A stretch of 64,000 nucleotides of DNA. It comes from Ottelia alismoides. Taxonomy: Eukaryota; Streptophyta; Magnoliopsida; Alismatales; Hydrocharitaceae. Of the stretch, positions 45,317 through 53,793 are shown in pieces. The translations under genes and the position numbers were made by a program. Position 1 is the first letter of the stretch. Every line of letters starts with the position of its first letter. The DNA lies in contig JAZKJV010011400.1 of the NCBI GenBank assembly GCA_037367405.1, positions 8,492,501 through 8,556,500 of the forward strand, given 5' to 3'. Below the pieces are notes generated by a model that saw only the letters and a list, made by a program, of their open reading frames with translations, ran no database searches and was not told the origin of the DNA.

Positions 45317-47743
45317 TCACGGCAAGCCTCGATAGCGGCGAATACCCCATTCCAGACACAAGCAGCCGATGGTCAGCAGTAACCAGGTCGTGCGATGCCA
45401 CAGCGGTTCCAACCGCGTTTCAGTGATTGGCACTTGCCGCGATGGCAGACTGGCGACAAACGCATCGAGCTGGTCGATATCGATCACTTCGCCGCCGGTC
45501 TGCTCGGCCAGCGCCGTTAGCTCTTCCAGGTTGGGCGTCAACGAGCGAAACTCCAGCGCCGATGGCTCGGCGGTCCAACCCGTATCGACTTCGGCGATGG
45601 ACTCGCCATCTTCACTGTTTGCCTTGACCGAAGCCACGTACGGACCATCAGCCCGCGACCAGAAGTTAGCGACATACAGTCCCGGCTGCTCGTGATCAGG
45701 ACTGACATCCACGGAAACCAACTGGCCATCAGGCGGCAGGACCGAGACCTGGCAGGTCGCGTTATCCAGCGGATGAAAACTGGCGTCGCGCACTTGGATC
45801 AGCAGCTTGTGGGGCTCCAGTGAACCGGCCGGGGGCACGATCTCCACCTTCAGTCGACGTGGCACATCGGAGGTTAGCCAGCGCGCCAGTTGTCGCCAGC
45901 ATTGTGCCAGGTCATCCGTATCTTCAGTGGCCCGGCGCATCGACCAGCGCCACATGTCGCCGATGGTCAACGCTCCCACTCGACCACTACCAAAACTCTG
46001 CACGATCAGGGCCGGAATCGTTTTCTCCTGGTCATCGCTGGCCACAGCCATAACCGAAGCTCCAGGCTTGACATCCTTGATCTTGTTCCAGGTATAGAAG
46101 CGCGGCATCTGGCTCAGACGTTTGGCTTCATCGACTTCGCTGGCTCGCAATCGCATCCATGGTTCGAGACTGCCCTCGCGAGTCAAACGATACGCAACTC
46201 CCGGCGTTTCACCATCATCCCAGCCCGAACCGCCAAGGTTGGATCCACCTGATGATGCCCCTGAACTAGTTGTTGACTCTGCCGTGCTGGCGCCGGTCAG
46301 ACCGCCTGTCCGCAAATACACGGGCAACAAATCACCGATGGGTGTATCTCGATATCCGCCGCGTTCAAACGATTCGCTGCCACCCATCATCAACAGACCG
46401 CCACCACGACTGGAAACGAACTGGCGAATCAGCAGCATCTGCTCCTGCGTAAAGAATGCAGCTTCCACGTCATCCAGCACGATAGCGTCGAATTGATAAA
46501 GGTCACTCTCGGTTTTGGGAAAGCCGCCTTGCAATTCGCTCGAGTCGCGCACTCCCAAGCGTACAAAGATGGGTTCATCGTATTGTTCGGTGGCTTCCTG
46601 GTCGCTTTCAAAGCCCTCGAACAATGGGTTGGTTGAACTGACGCTGCGATCGCGAAAACTGAACCGGGCTTCTTTCTTGGCAATGCGCACCAAAGCGGCC
46701 ATGCGCAGTTCCTGGTCTTCTTCCACAGCGCGTTTGAAGAACTTGAAGTCCCAACTGGTTCGACCGGCTACATACAAGATCCGATACGGTCCACCACCAC
46801 GATCCACAGCCAACAGTCGCGTGTTATTGGCGGTCGTAACTTCCTGTCGACTGGGCGGAGAAAGGACATCTGGGTCATCTTCACTCTTGAGCATCGCACG
46901 CAAACGCACAAACTGGATGCCTGGATCGGTTGGTCGATACTGGAAGCGCATCCGCTTTTGAAATTGTGGACTGTCCGACTGGATCGTTTGTTCGGCTACG
47001 CTCTTGCCTTTTTCATCGATCACGCGAACAACGATGGCTTGATCCTTCAGGCCCGTGCTCTGCAGGGTGGCTTCGATCTGAACAGGCGCCAGTTCGAAAG
47101 CGGTTTGGATGACGGTAGGGTCCGCGATCGAGATATCGCGTAGTTGATCTCGACCGATATCCACGATCGGATAGATCGGCACTCCGCCGCTGGCCTGCAG
47201 ATCGGGCAAGGCGTCGGTGGACATGCCATCGGTGAACAGCATCACGCCTACGGCAGGGCGATTGGTGTAGCGCTCGCGCACCGTTTGGACCGCTGCGCCG
47301 ACAGCGGAGCTGGTACCTTCGAAGTTGACTTGCTCAAAGCCATCGAGGGCTTTTAATCGATGATCGAAGCCATACAGCCGCACAGAAAAATCTTGGGCCG
47401 CCCGCGCATGCCAACTGGCTTCGCGCCGCAGCACTTGCTTCAGCTTGTCCTCCAACGAAGTCGCCTGGCCAGGCGCGCGAATCGACATGCTGCGACTATT
47501 GTCGATCACCACGGCCAGCGCATTGGCACCCGGTTTGGGACGAGTCGAGCGAAGTTGCGGTTCCACTAGAAACAAGGCCACCGATGCCAGGGCCAGGATC
47601 TTGCACAGAGCCGAAAACCAAACGCTCGGTCCAGCTTGAGGCGTGCGAAAAAGCCCGACCAGGACGCATACCACGCCTACCACCAAGAGCGCAATGGCCC
47701 AGGGCAACCAATCGCGCGAGCCGATCTCCAGCACGTCGGTCAT
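45317..47743 (-). CDS. VWA and GATase1-like membrane protein
   Basis: 808 residues from the ATG at 47743, which overlaps the upstream stop as TGATG; a TTG at 47746 is the alternative. Two N-terminal helices (PWAIALLVVGVVCVLVGLF, FSALCKILALASVALFLV) precede a von Willebrand A domain with AVVIDNSRSMS and VMLFTDGMST (MIDAS-like). The middle has ILYVAGRTSWDFKFFKRAVE and FVSSRGGGLLMMGGSESF, the class I glutamine-amidotransferase-like fold seen in these VWA proteins. A last helix (TTWLLLTIGCLCLEWGIRRY) ends the protein. Such genes sit in BatA-type clusters. It is second in the operon. Confidence 0.8.
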   Translation of the reverse strand: MTDVLEIGSRDWLPWAIALLVVGVVCVLVGLFRTPQAGPSVWFSALCKILALASVALFLVEPQLRSTRPKPGANALAVVIDNSRSMSIRAPGQATSLEDKLKQVLRREASWHARAAQDFSVRLYGFDHRLKALDGFEQVNFEGTSSAVGAAVQTVRERYTNRPAVGVMLFTDGMSTDALPDLQASGGVPIYPIVDIGRDQLRDISIADPTVIQTAFELAPVQIEATLQSTGLKDQAIVVRVIDEKGKSVAEQTIQSDSPQFQKRMRFQYRPTDPGIQFVRLRAMLKSEDDPDVLSPPSRQEVTTANNTRLLAVDRGGGPYRILYVAGRTSWDFKFFKRAVEEDQELRMAALVRIAKKEARFSFRDRSVSSTNPLFEGFESDQEATEQYDEPIFVRLGVRDSSELQGGFPKTESDLYQFDAIVLDDVEAAFFTQEQMLLIRQFVSSRGGGLLMMGGSESFERGGYRDTPIGDLLPVYLRTGGLTGASTAESTTSSGASSGGSNLGGSGWDDGETPGVAYRLTREGSLEPWMRLRASEVDEAKRLSQMPRFYTWNKIKDVKPGASVMAVASDDQEKTIPALIVQSFGSGRVGALTIGDMWRWSMRRATEDTDDLAQCWRQLARWLTSDVPRRLKVEIVPPAGSLEPHKLLIQVRDASFHPLDNATCQVSVLPPDGQLVSVDVSPDHEQPGLYVANFWSRADGPYVASVKANSEDGESIAEVDTGWTAEPSALEFRSLTPNLEELTALAEQTGGEVIDIDQLDAFVASLPSRQVPITETRLEPLWHRTTWLLLTIGCLCLEWGIRRYRGLP

Positions 47744-50700
47744 CAACGACCACTCCCCAAGTTTTCATAGTAGCGCCGCACCGATTCATTAAAGCGGCCC
47801 GGCACTGGATCGCGGTCAATCGGTACCAGCGAGTTCTTGTCGCCGACTTTTCGCAACAATTCTTGCGATACGTCTTTGCCCAGCTCACGCAGCGGATCAG
47901 CCACCATCTGCTTCACCAGGTCCCAGCGCGGTTCGGATGCATGCTTTTTGACTTCCGTCCGCAATTGCCGAGCAGCCTGCCGAATCTGCGTGGCCCGGCT
48001 GCGCAGTTCAGAATCATTGACCAGCTCTTCCACTTCGCGCAGACGATCAGAGAAATCGCGGAAACCATCGCCAGTGATAGGTCCTTCCCATAACTGCGGA
48101 TCCAAGACTTCGAAACCACCGGCACCTGTCTCACTACCGCCCGCCTGCCGCTGATCACCACGCATGCCCGGTTGCCCCGCACGATTCGGTTCGCCACGCA
48201 ATCCCGCTGGCGAACCAGACCGCGCCTGCGAACCAGGCTGTGATGGCGAACCAGGTTGTGATGGCGAACCAGATTGTGATGGCGACTGTGAGGATGATGG
48301 CGATGGAGATTCGGACTGCGACTCTGAAGGCGATGGAGATGATGACTGCGATGATGACTGTGACTGTGACTGTGACTGTGACTGTGATGGCGACTGCGAT
48401 GGCGACTGGTCGTCGGCTGGCGATGGATTTCCAGATTGAGCTGGAGACTCAGCTTGAGCTTGCGACTGAGCATCTGGCGGCTCTTGGCCGCCGGCTGACG
48501 ACGAGCTGTCGGAGGTCGGCTCGGTTGCCCCGTCGCGGCTGCTTGCGGGTTCATTGGCACCACTGTTCGTAGTAGCTTGCGTCGTGGCTGGCTGCTGAGC
48601 ATTACCGGGGTTTGCCTGGCCGAGTTCCTGATCGACTTGCCTGGACAACTGTTGCAGTTGATCCAGAGCCAATCGCAACGAGTCGACTTCGCTGCCCAGC
48701 ACCGCTTCGGCCGCCTGGTCGATACCCTGCCTAAGTTCGCTCAGCTCAGTTTGAGTTTTCTCAGCCAATTGACCTGCATCTGACGCCAGACCACGTCGCA
48801 GTAGCTGTTGAGTCGTTTCGAGATTGGTATCGGTCTGCTTCTGCTCGGTCGAGCGAAAGGTGTCATACAACCGCTGGGCCAGCAGTGGTTCGGGTTCTTC
48901 GGCGGCTTCGACCGTCGACTTCATTTCTTCCATCAGCTTTTGCAACCGAGCTTGCTGCTGGGCCACTTGCGACTGCAACTCTTCGGTAGGTTGTTCGCTG
49001 CGCAAGCGATTCGAATCTTCTGCCTGATTACTCTTGAGTTGTTGTGTGAGCGTTTGCTGTGCTTGCTCTAGTTCAGCGGCATCGGTCTGCATTTGGCGCA
49101 TTGATTCGGTGAACTGGTTGGCCGATTCTTGCCGCACTTTATCTTGCAGTTCTTTCAACTCCTGCTCGGCCCGTGTGCCCGAGGCCAAGGCTTGGGCTGC
49201 GTTGCCCTGGTTGAGCGCTTCGGAAGATTGTCGCAGGTTCTCGCGGGTCTGTTCCATTTGCTCCTGGGCTTGTGCCAAGGCTTCGTTGGACTGCTGGCCC
49301 TCGAGTTGTTCGCGCAGTTCGTCAGCATCTTCCAGCATCTGCTGTTGTTGCTGCCGCAAACGCTCCAGTCTTTTTTCGATCTCTTTGCGTTCTTCTTCGG
49401 TATCCGCCGTTTGCAGCGCGGCTTGCAGTTCGCGAATTTGTTCATTCAAATCTTCTTGCCGCGCGGCCAGTTCGCGCAAGCGGCTTTGGATCTGTCGCAG
49501 TTGGCTATTCTCTTCCGTTTGCTCTTCTTGCGCAGTACGTTCGGTTTCATAACGGTTCTCGCGATTTTCCAATCGCAATTGATCCAGCTGCTCTTGCCGC
49601 TGACGCGAGCGCGAGGACTGGCCTTGTTGTCCTGACTGTTGCTGGCTGCGACTGACTTCGAATTCCTTAGCCTGCAAACGCAACAAATCTTGATAGGCAA
49701 GTTGCGCACTGGCCAAGGCCTGGCCCAAGTCTTTTACGCTCAGCGATTCAGCCGAGCTCTTCAGTTGGTCAGCGGCTGATTGCATGTGCTGCCCAGCCGC
49801 GGCGATCAGTTCCTGGCCGCCCGGCACATCGATCTCCGCCGCCTTTTCGGCCAGCAGTTGGATCACCTCGGTTTGTGAGTCAGCCAGGACATCGATGTCC
49901 TCTTTGGCTTGACTGGGCAAGGTACTTTTGGTCGCCGTGCGCCGGACATTCCACGTGCCGGTGACAATCTGTTTTTGAACTTCCAATAACTCTTCGCTCT
50001 GGCTGCCTTGGCCTGCTTGACCGCCTTGCTGTTGGCGCTGCTGCTCGGAGGATTGTGGCTGCCCTTCGCGAAAAACCTCTTCGAAGGGTCGCACTTCCGC
50101 AAAGAACATATCGCTGGTAATGCGCCGCGGCTGATTATCTTCGTCGCGATCTTCAACCCAGACATGATACGACAGCAACTGGTCGGGCTGGGCCTTTAAC
50201 TCTTCCATGGCGATCAATTCAGACAGTTCGGCGCTCTTGGACGCAGGCCCAGCGGCCGCACCAGTTGAAGTTGATGCACCAGTTGAAGCGGCTGCGTCTG
50301 TCGAGGTGGCGGTTGATGAAGCGGTCGATGGCGCCACATCGCCCTTGGCTTTGACCGGCAGTTCAATCTCGACGGCTTCCTGGCCAGCCATTTGGTAACT
50401 GAGCCCAATGCGTTGCAAGCCAAAATCATCGCTGGCTTGCGCTGCAATCAGAAATTCTTCCAGCGGCGAGACCCGCACATCGCCGCTGGCCAGTTTGATC
50501 TTGGGCGGTGTGTTGGGTAGGGCTTTCAGCGTCAACTTGACTTCCAGCTTGTTGGCCCGCTGGGCTTCATCGACCAGTCGCAGTTGCCAGGTGCGCGATT
50601 GAGCAACGGTATGCGTGGCGCGCAGCAATTGAGGCTGGCCTGGATCGGCCACCAGCGGTAGTTCATTGCCCTCTTCATCGACCAGCGCAGCGTGAACCAC

Positions 50701-51660
50701 AGGTTTGTTGATATGACAAACCCAAGTCAACTGACTACCGACCACGGCGCTCACGCGCCGCGTATCAACGATCGACTTATCGGCCAGGCCGGTGTACTGC
50801 GGGTACTTCAGTTCGGCGTCGGCGCGCACCAAGGCCGGGTATTCGAAAACCTGAACGCGATACTCTTTACTGAAACGTTCGTCATACTGAACTTTGTAGG
50901 TCAACGGCGCGCGAACATCAGTCAAGTAGGCAGCATACAGCGGGTCCTCTAGTGAGCGGCGCATCAGTTGAACGCCTGCTTGTGAATCGCCAGTGCGATG
51001 CAAACTTACGCTCGCCGGGACAGCAGATGGGAACTTGGCCGTGACGATCAAGCTCGATCCCAATTCGACTTCCACATCCCCCGGTTCGATGACAGGTTCG
51101 GTTGCTAGCGATTTTGAAGCAGATAGCGCAGTAGCACTCGACTCCTCCTGCCCTGGGCGGCCGAGCGTAGCTAACGAGCCTGCGATAACCAGCAGGACCA
51201 TGAGAGCTGGCAAGTTAAGTAGCCAGGCGAGCGTTAGTCGCCGACTGGGCACGGCGCTGGACCATTGATGCTGGTCATCATGGGCCACTGCCGAATCGAT
51301 CAAGCTCTTTTGCAGATAACCAAACTTGCCGTCAGTCCGCGTGGGCCGTTGTTCGATGGCCGCCAACAAGCGTTCGCTGAGGCTGGGAAAACTCTGTTCA
51401 AGTTGCTGGGCTGTTTGCCGCAGGTCGACGCGGCGCAAGAATGCCGCTGCGCTGAACCAGATGCCTAGGAACACGGCCGCCATGATCAGACCAGCGGACA
51501 ACCGCGGCCCCGCCGACCAGCTAGGATCACTGGCAGCGATCAAACCCATCAATCCAATCAAGGCCAATAGCATCCAGGTGGCGTTGAGCCGCCAGGCCAA
51601 TCGCAACGAGCGCCTGCGATTTGCTACGCGCTGCAGCCGCTGCTGTATTCGAAAGTCCAT
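47743..51660 (-). CDS. Giant DUF4175-like membrane-anchored coiled-coil protein
   Basis: About 1305 residues from the ATG at 51660 (GGAG 9 bases upstream); a longer frame to 51765 is in AT-rich repeats and rejected. Three helices lie in the first 180 residues (WMLLALIGLMGLIAAS, LIMAAVFLGIWFSAAAF, LPALMVLLVIAGSLATL). A beta region follows, then about 450 residues of Gln/Glu-rich coiled coil (REQLEGQQSNEALAQAQEQM), a Ser/Gln/Pro low-complexity tract (nt about 48200-48480), and a helical C-terminus (DFSDRLREVEELVNDSEL). This is the DUF4175 plan. It is first in a four-gene operon. Confidence 0.75.
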   Translation of the reverse strand: MDFRIQQRLQRVANRRRSLRLAWRLNATWMLLALIGLMGLIAASDPSWSAGPRLSAGLIMAAVFLGIWFSAAAFLRRVDLRQTAQQLEQSFPSLSERLLAAIEQRPTRTDGKFGYLQKSLIDSAVAHDDQHQWSSAVPSRRLTLAWLLNLPALMVLLVIAGSLATLGRPGQEESSATALSASKSLATEPVIEPGDVEVELGSSLIVTAKFPSAVPASVSLHRTGDSQAGVQLMRRSLEDPLYAAYLTDVRAPLTYKVQYDERFSKEYRVQVFEYPALVRADAELKYPQYTGLADKSIVDTRRVSAVVGSQLTWVCHINKPVVHAALVDEEGNELPLVADPGQPQLLRATHTVAQSRTWQLRLVDEAQRANKLEVKLTLKALPNTPPKIKLASGDVRVSPLEEFLIAAQASDDFGLQRIGLSYQMAGQEAVEIELPVKAKGDVAPSTASSTATSTDAAASTGASTSTGAAAGPASKSAELSELIAMEELKAQPDQLLSYHVWVEDRDEDNQPRRITSDMFFAEVRPFEEVFREGQPQSSEQQRQQQGGQAGQGSQSEELLEVQKQIVTGTWNVRRTATKSTLPSQAKEDIDVLADSQTEVIQLLAEKAAEIDVPGGQELIAAAGQHMQSAADQLKSSAESLSVKDLGQALASAQLAYQDLLRLQAKEFEVSRSQQQSGQQGQSSRSRQRQEQLDQLRLENRENRYETERTAQEEQTEENSQLRQIQSRLRELAARQEDLNEQIRELQAALQTADTEEERKEIEKRLERLRQQQQQMLEDADELREQLEGQQSNEALAQAQEQMEQTRENLRQSSEALNQGNAAQALASGTRAEQELKELQDKVRQESANQFTESMRQMQTDAAELEQAQQTLTQQLKSNQAEDSNRLRSEQPTEELQSQVAQQQARLQKLMEEMKSTVEAAEEPEPLLAQRLYDTFRSTEQKQTDTNLETTQQLLRRGLASDAGQLAEKTQTELSELRQGIDQAAEAVLGSEVDSLRLALDQLQQLSRQVDQELGQANPGNAQQPATTQATTNSGANEPASSRDGATEPTSDSSSSAGGQEPPDAQSQAQAESPAQSGNPSPADDQSPSQSPSQSQSQSQSQSSSQSSSPSPSESQSESPSPSSSQSPSQSGSPSQPGSPSQPGSQARSGSPAGLRGEPNRAGQPGMRGDQRQAGGSETGAGGFEVLDPQLWEGPITGDGFRDFSDRLREVEELVNDSELRSRATQIRQAARQLRTEVKKHASEPRWDLVKQMVADPLRELGKDVSQELLRKVGDKNSLVPIDRDPVPGRFNESVRRYYENLGSGR

Positions 51661-51741
51661 CGAAAGTGCTCCCGTGCATTCAAGGCAGGCTCGACCCGTC
51701 CAGTATACAGGAACCACAACCCCCAAGCCGATTAGCCAGCC

Positions 51742-51868
51742 CAGATTTCGAATCTCAAATTTCAAGTTTCAAATTTGAAATCTCAAATCTTGAATCTCGA
51801 ATCTCGAATCTCGAATCTCGAATTTGAAATTTGAAATTTGAAATTTCAGATCCCAAATTTCAAATCCC
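51742..51868. repeat. AT-rich degenerate repeats upstream of the large operon
   Basis: Runs of AATCTCG (four tandem copies near 51795-51822) and AATTTGA/TCAAATT units that are mutually palindromic. It lies 80-210 bp upstream of the DUF4175-like start and within the space between it and the convergent 3' end at 51880. It may hold the operon promoter; no clear -35/-10 pair was found. Confidence 0.7.
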
Positions 51869-51879
51869 AACTCAGCAAC

Positions 51880-52323
51880 TTAGCTCTGCAGGAACGATTT
51901 GCTGGGGTCTACCCAGAAGCGGCGGGACACGGCGGATCTGCCCAGTAGCATGCGAAAGCCCATTTCATCGCGATTGGTCAGCGTCAGCTCGATCGACCAG
52001 GTGCGCGTACCGATTTGAGCTATCGTTTCTATCACCGGGCGGCGCTGCGTGTGGCCAGACGAGGAGCGAACGAGTCGGTACTCCAGCAGTCGAGCTCGTA
52101 CAGGAATCGCTGGTTCGACTTCGCCTTGCAGCGGATGGACTACGAAGTAGACCCACTCCTCCTGGTCTTGGGTTTCGACGCGAACATCGAAGGCATGCAA
52201 GCAACTGGAACGCGCCCCGGTATCGACCTTGGCCTTGATTTGCGCCACACCCAGTTCGGGCAGGGCGACCCATTCCCGCCATCCCAGTAGCGGTCGTGCC
52301 AGCGGCTCAGGTTTGTGCGTCAC
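51880..52323 (-). CDS. RimB-like retropepsin-type aspartic protease
   Basis: 147 residues. The signature IKAKVDTGARSSCLHA contains the catalytic DTGA of the 'ATP-dependent zinc protease' (DUF785/RimB) family, followed by VYFVVHPLQG and RPVIETIAQIG, and closing RMLLGRSAVSRRFWVDPSKS with the [LV]LGR block. Relatives trim poly-glutamate added by RimK to ribosomal protein S6 or act on similar peptides. No rimK is seen here. Its ATG overlaps the stop of the DUF971 gene (ATGA), so they are coupled. Confidence 0.85.
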   Translation of the reverse strand: MTHKPEPLARPLLGWREWVALPELGVAQIKAKVDTGARSSCLHAFDVRVETQDQEEWVYFVVHPLQGEVEPAIPVRARLLEYRLVRSSSGHTQRRPVIETIAQIGTRTWSIELTLTNRDEMGFRMLLGRSAVSRRFWVDPSKSFLQS

Positions 52324-52673
52324 GGCGTTCCCAATTGCCTCAGCAGATCGAATGTAAAGATGCCCGAATCATGTCCATCGGAGAAGGCGATGTTATATGC
52401 ATAGTTGCCCAGCGGTTGCATCCGCAAGATCCGCAGCGGCTGGAGTTCACCGGCCGAGAGGACCGGTAAGCCACGCGGTTTGCCTCCGTTGGCCTGGGCC
52501 GCTTGCTCTTTGGCTCGCTGCTTTTCTTTGCACGTAGCGCAAGGGCAGCCATCGCGCAGCTTCACCGCCGTGTAACTCAGCTTTTGACCGTTGCTCCAGG
52601 TAATGACCAAGCCGAATTCGCCGGCTCGCTCGATCGCCGCTGGCACGATCGGTCCTTCAGTTTCAAGACTCAT
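52320..52673 (-). CDS. DUF971 (GBBH-like) domain protein
   Basis: 117 residues. VITWSNGQKLSYTAVKLRDG then CPCATCKEK, and the C-terminal YAYNIAFSDGHDSGIFTFDL block are the conserved elements of DUF971, the same fold as the N-terminal domain of gamma-butyrobetaine hydroxylase. The Cys triad CPCATC and the His of SDGHDSG may bind metal. Related proteins accompany iron-sulfur assembly genes. It is translationally coupled to the protease gene downstream. Confidence 0.85.
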   Translation of the reverse strand: MSLETEGPIVPAAIERAGEFGLVITWSNGQKLSYTAVKLRDGCPCATCKEKQRAKEQAAQANGGKPRGLPVLSAGELQPLRILRMQPLGNYAYNIAFSDGHDSGIFTFDLLRQLGTP

Positions 52674-52736
52674 TCCGTATTCGACTTCTTATGGAGTTCA
52701 CCGCCGTTTGATTGGCGGCGTTTATTTATCGATAAA

Positions 52737-53100
52737 TTGGACATCGCCACTTGGTAAACCACGTAGCCACCGTCGCCAGACAGTGGACCCTATTGCTAAT
52801 GCATTCCACCGCTTGGCAGTTTTGATGTTGCGCGTTTTTGTGTCACCTCTCCCAAGCGCAGCTTGGGGGAGGTCGAATCGAGCCGTTTAGGCGAAGATTC
52901 GGGAGGGGGCAATGCGCCAGGGATGAGTCAACCATGGCGCATGGCCCCCTCCCGCAGTCTCGGCTAAAGGCCTCGTCTGCGACCTCCCCCAGCTGCGCCG
53001 GGAGAGGTGGCATCCACAAAACGCGCAACTTCAAAACTTGGCAGCGGTGGCTACCAATGCCGTAGCGATCCTACCCAGTCGACCATGGGCTGCTGTCCAA
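52737..53100. repeat. Composite repeat: family 2 nested in a family 1 element
   Basis: The outer element runs from TTGGACATCGCCACTTGG to GCTGTCCAA. Its hairpin loop region is interrupted by a family 2 palindrome. Flanks of the inner element (TTTTGATGTTGCGCG..TTTTGTG and CACAAAACGCGCAACTTCAAAA) are themselves inverted repeats. CTAG follows the right end but the left side has TAAA, so no intact target duplication. Nothing else was found in 52674-53201. Confidence 0.75.
52843..53010. repeat. Family 2 long-palindrome element, copy 3
   Basis: TCACCTCTCCCAAGCGCAGC to GCTGCGCCGGGAGAGGTG, 168 bp, about 95% identical by eye to the copy at 34533. Its full-length arms allow a single long hairpin with a short interruption around AGTCAACCATGG. 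Confidence 0.85.
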
Positions 53101-53201
53101 CTAGAATCGTGGTTCATTGGTAACAAGACATTTCCCAGGTCCCAGGCCCAACCGTTAATCTACCCAACCCACCGTCACTGAACAATTAGAAGGACTCAGG
53201 T

Positions 53202-53606
53202 TTGCCACCAGCCATTGAAGCGGGCGATGCGTTTGCCCATGCTCCCATCAGTCAGCTCATTGGACTGGAAGTGGAACCCGGACCGGTTGGCCAGGCCGTC
53301 GTGCACCTGGCTGTAGACCAGCGCATGCACAACCCGATGGGCGCTGTCCACGGAGGAGTGATCGCACTGCTGGCTGACGCGGCTATGGGCATAGCCTTTG
53401 GTCGCTCGCTGAGCGATCCATCGGCTTTCGCCACTGTAGAGATGAAGATCAGCTACCTGCGTCCCGTAAAGGCCACACGACTGACTTGCACAGCCACGCT
53501 GGTCTCTCGCGGCCTGCGCATCGGCTTTGTCGAATGCGTCATTGTCGATTCGCGCAGCAAAGCGATTGCTAGAGGTTCGTGCACTTGCACCGTGAACTCT
53601 TTGTAG
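53202..53606 (+). CDS. PaaI-type hotdog thioesterase
   Basis: 134 residues from a TTG supported by AGAAGGA 9 bases upstream. The hotdog signature MHNPMGAVHGGVIALLADAA contains the catalytic region (the HGG loop followed by the central helix with its acidic residue); SAFATVEMKISYLRPV is the next strand pair. It would hydrolyse an acyl-CoA, perhaps a phenylacetyl-CoA-like intermediate. No pathway genes are near. Confidence 0.85.
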   Translation: MPPAIEAGDAFAHAPISQLIGLEVEPGPVGQAVVHLAVDQRMHNPMGAVHGGVIALLADAAMGIAFGRSLSDPSAFATVEMKISYLRPVKATRLTCTATLVSRGLRIGFVECVIVDSRSKAIARGSCTCTVNSL

Positions 53607-53609
53607 CAA

Positions 53610-53690
53610 ACTAACTGTGTAGCCACCGTCGCCAGACGGTGGATGGGAGCGTAAACATTTTCCACCCACTTGGCAGCGGCGGCTACGATC
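53610..53690. repeat. Family 1 hairpin, truncated copy after the thioesterase gene
   Basis: GTAGCCACCGTCGCCAGACGGTGG (arms 53623-53629 and 53636-53642) then TTCCACCCACTTGGCAGCGG and GGCTACG. It starts within 15 bp of the preceding stop codon. Confidence 0.75.
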
Positions 53691-53793
53691 ATTGCTGCCT
53701 GCAAACTTGCCCAGGGCGCCGGTATGGCACTGACCAACTACTAACAATCTACTAACAAACTCGAGCAAACTTAAAATTCCTGCCGACTCATCT

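Noticed and set aside
51661..51765. 35-residue extension of the DUF4175-like protein
   Set aside because: It lies in AT-rich repeats; GGAG with correct spacing precedes the ATG at 51660.
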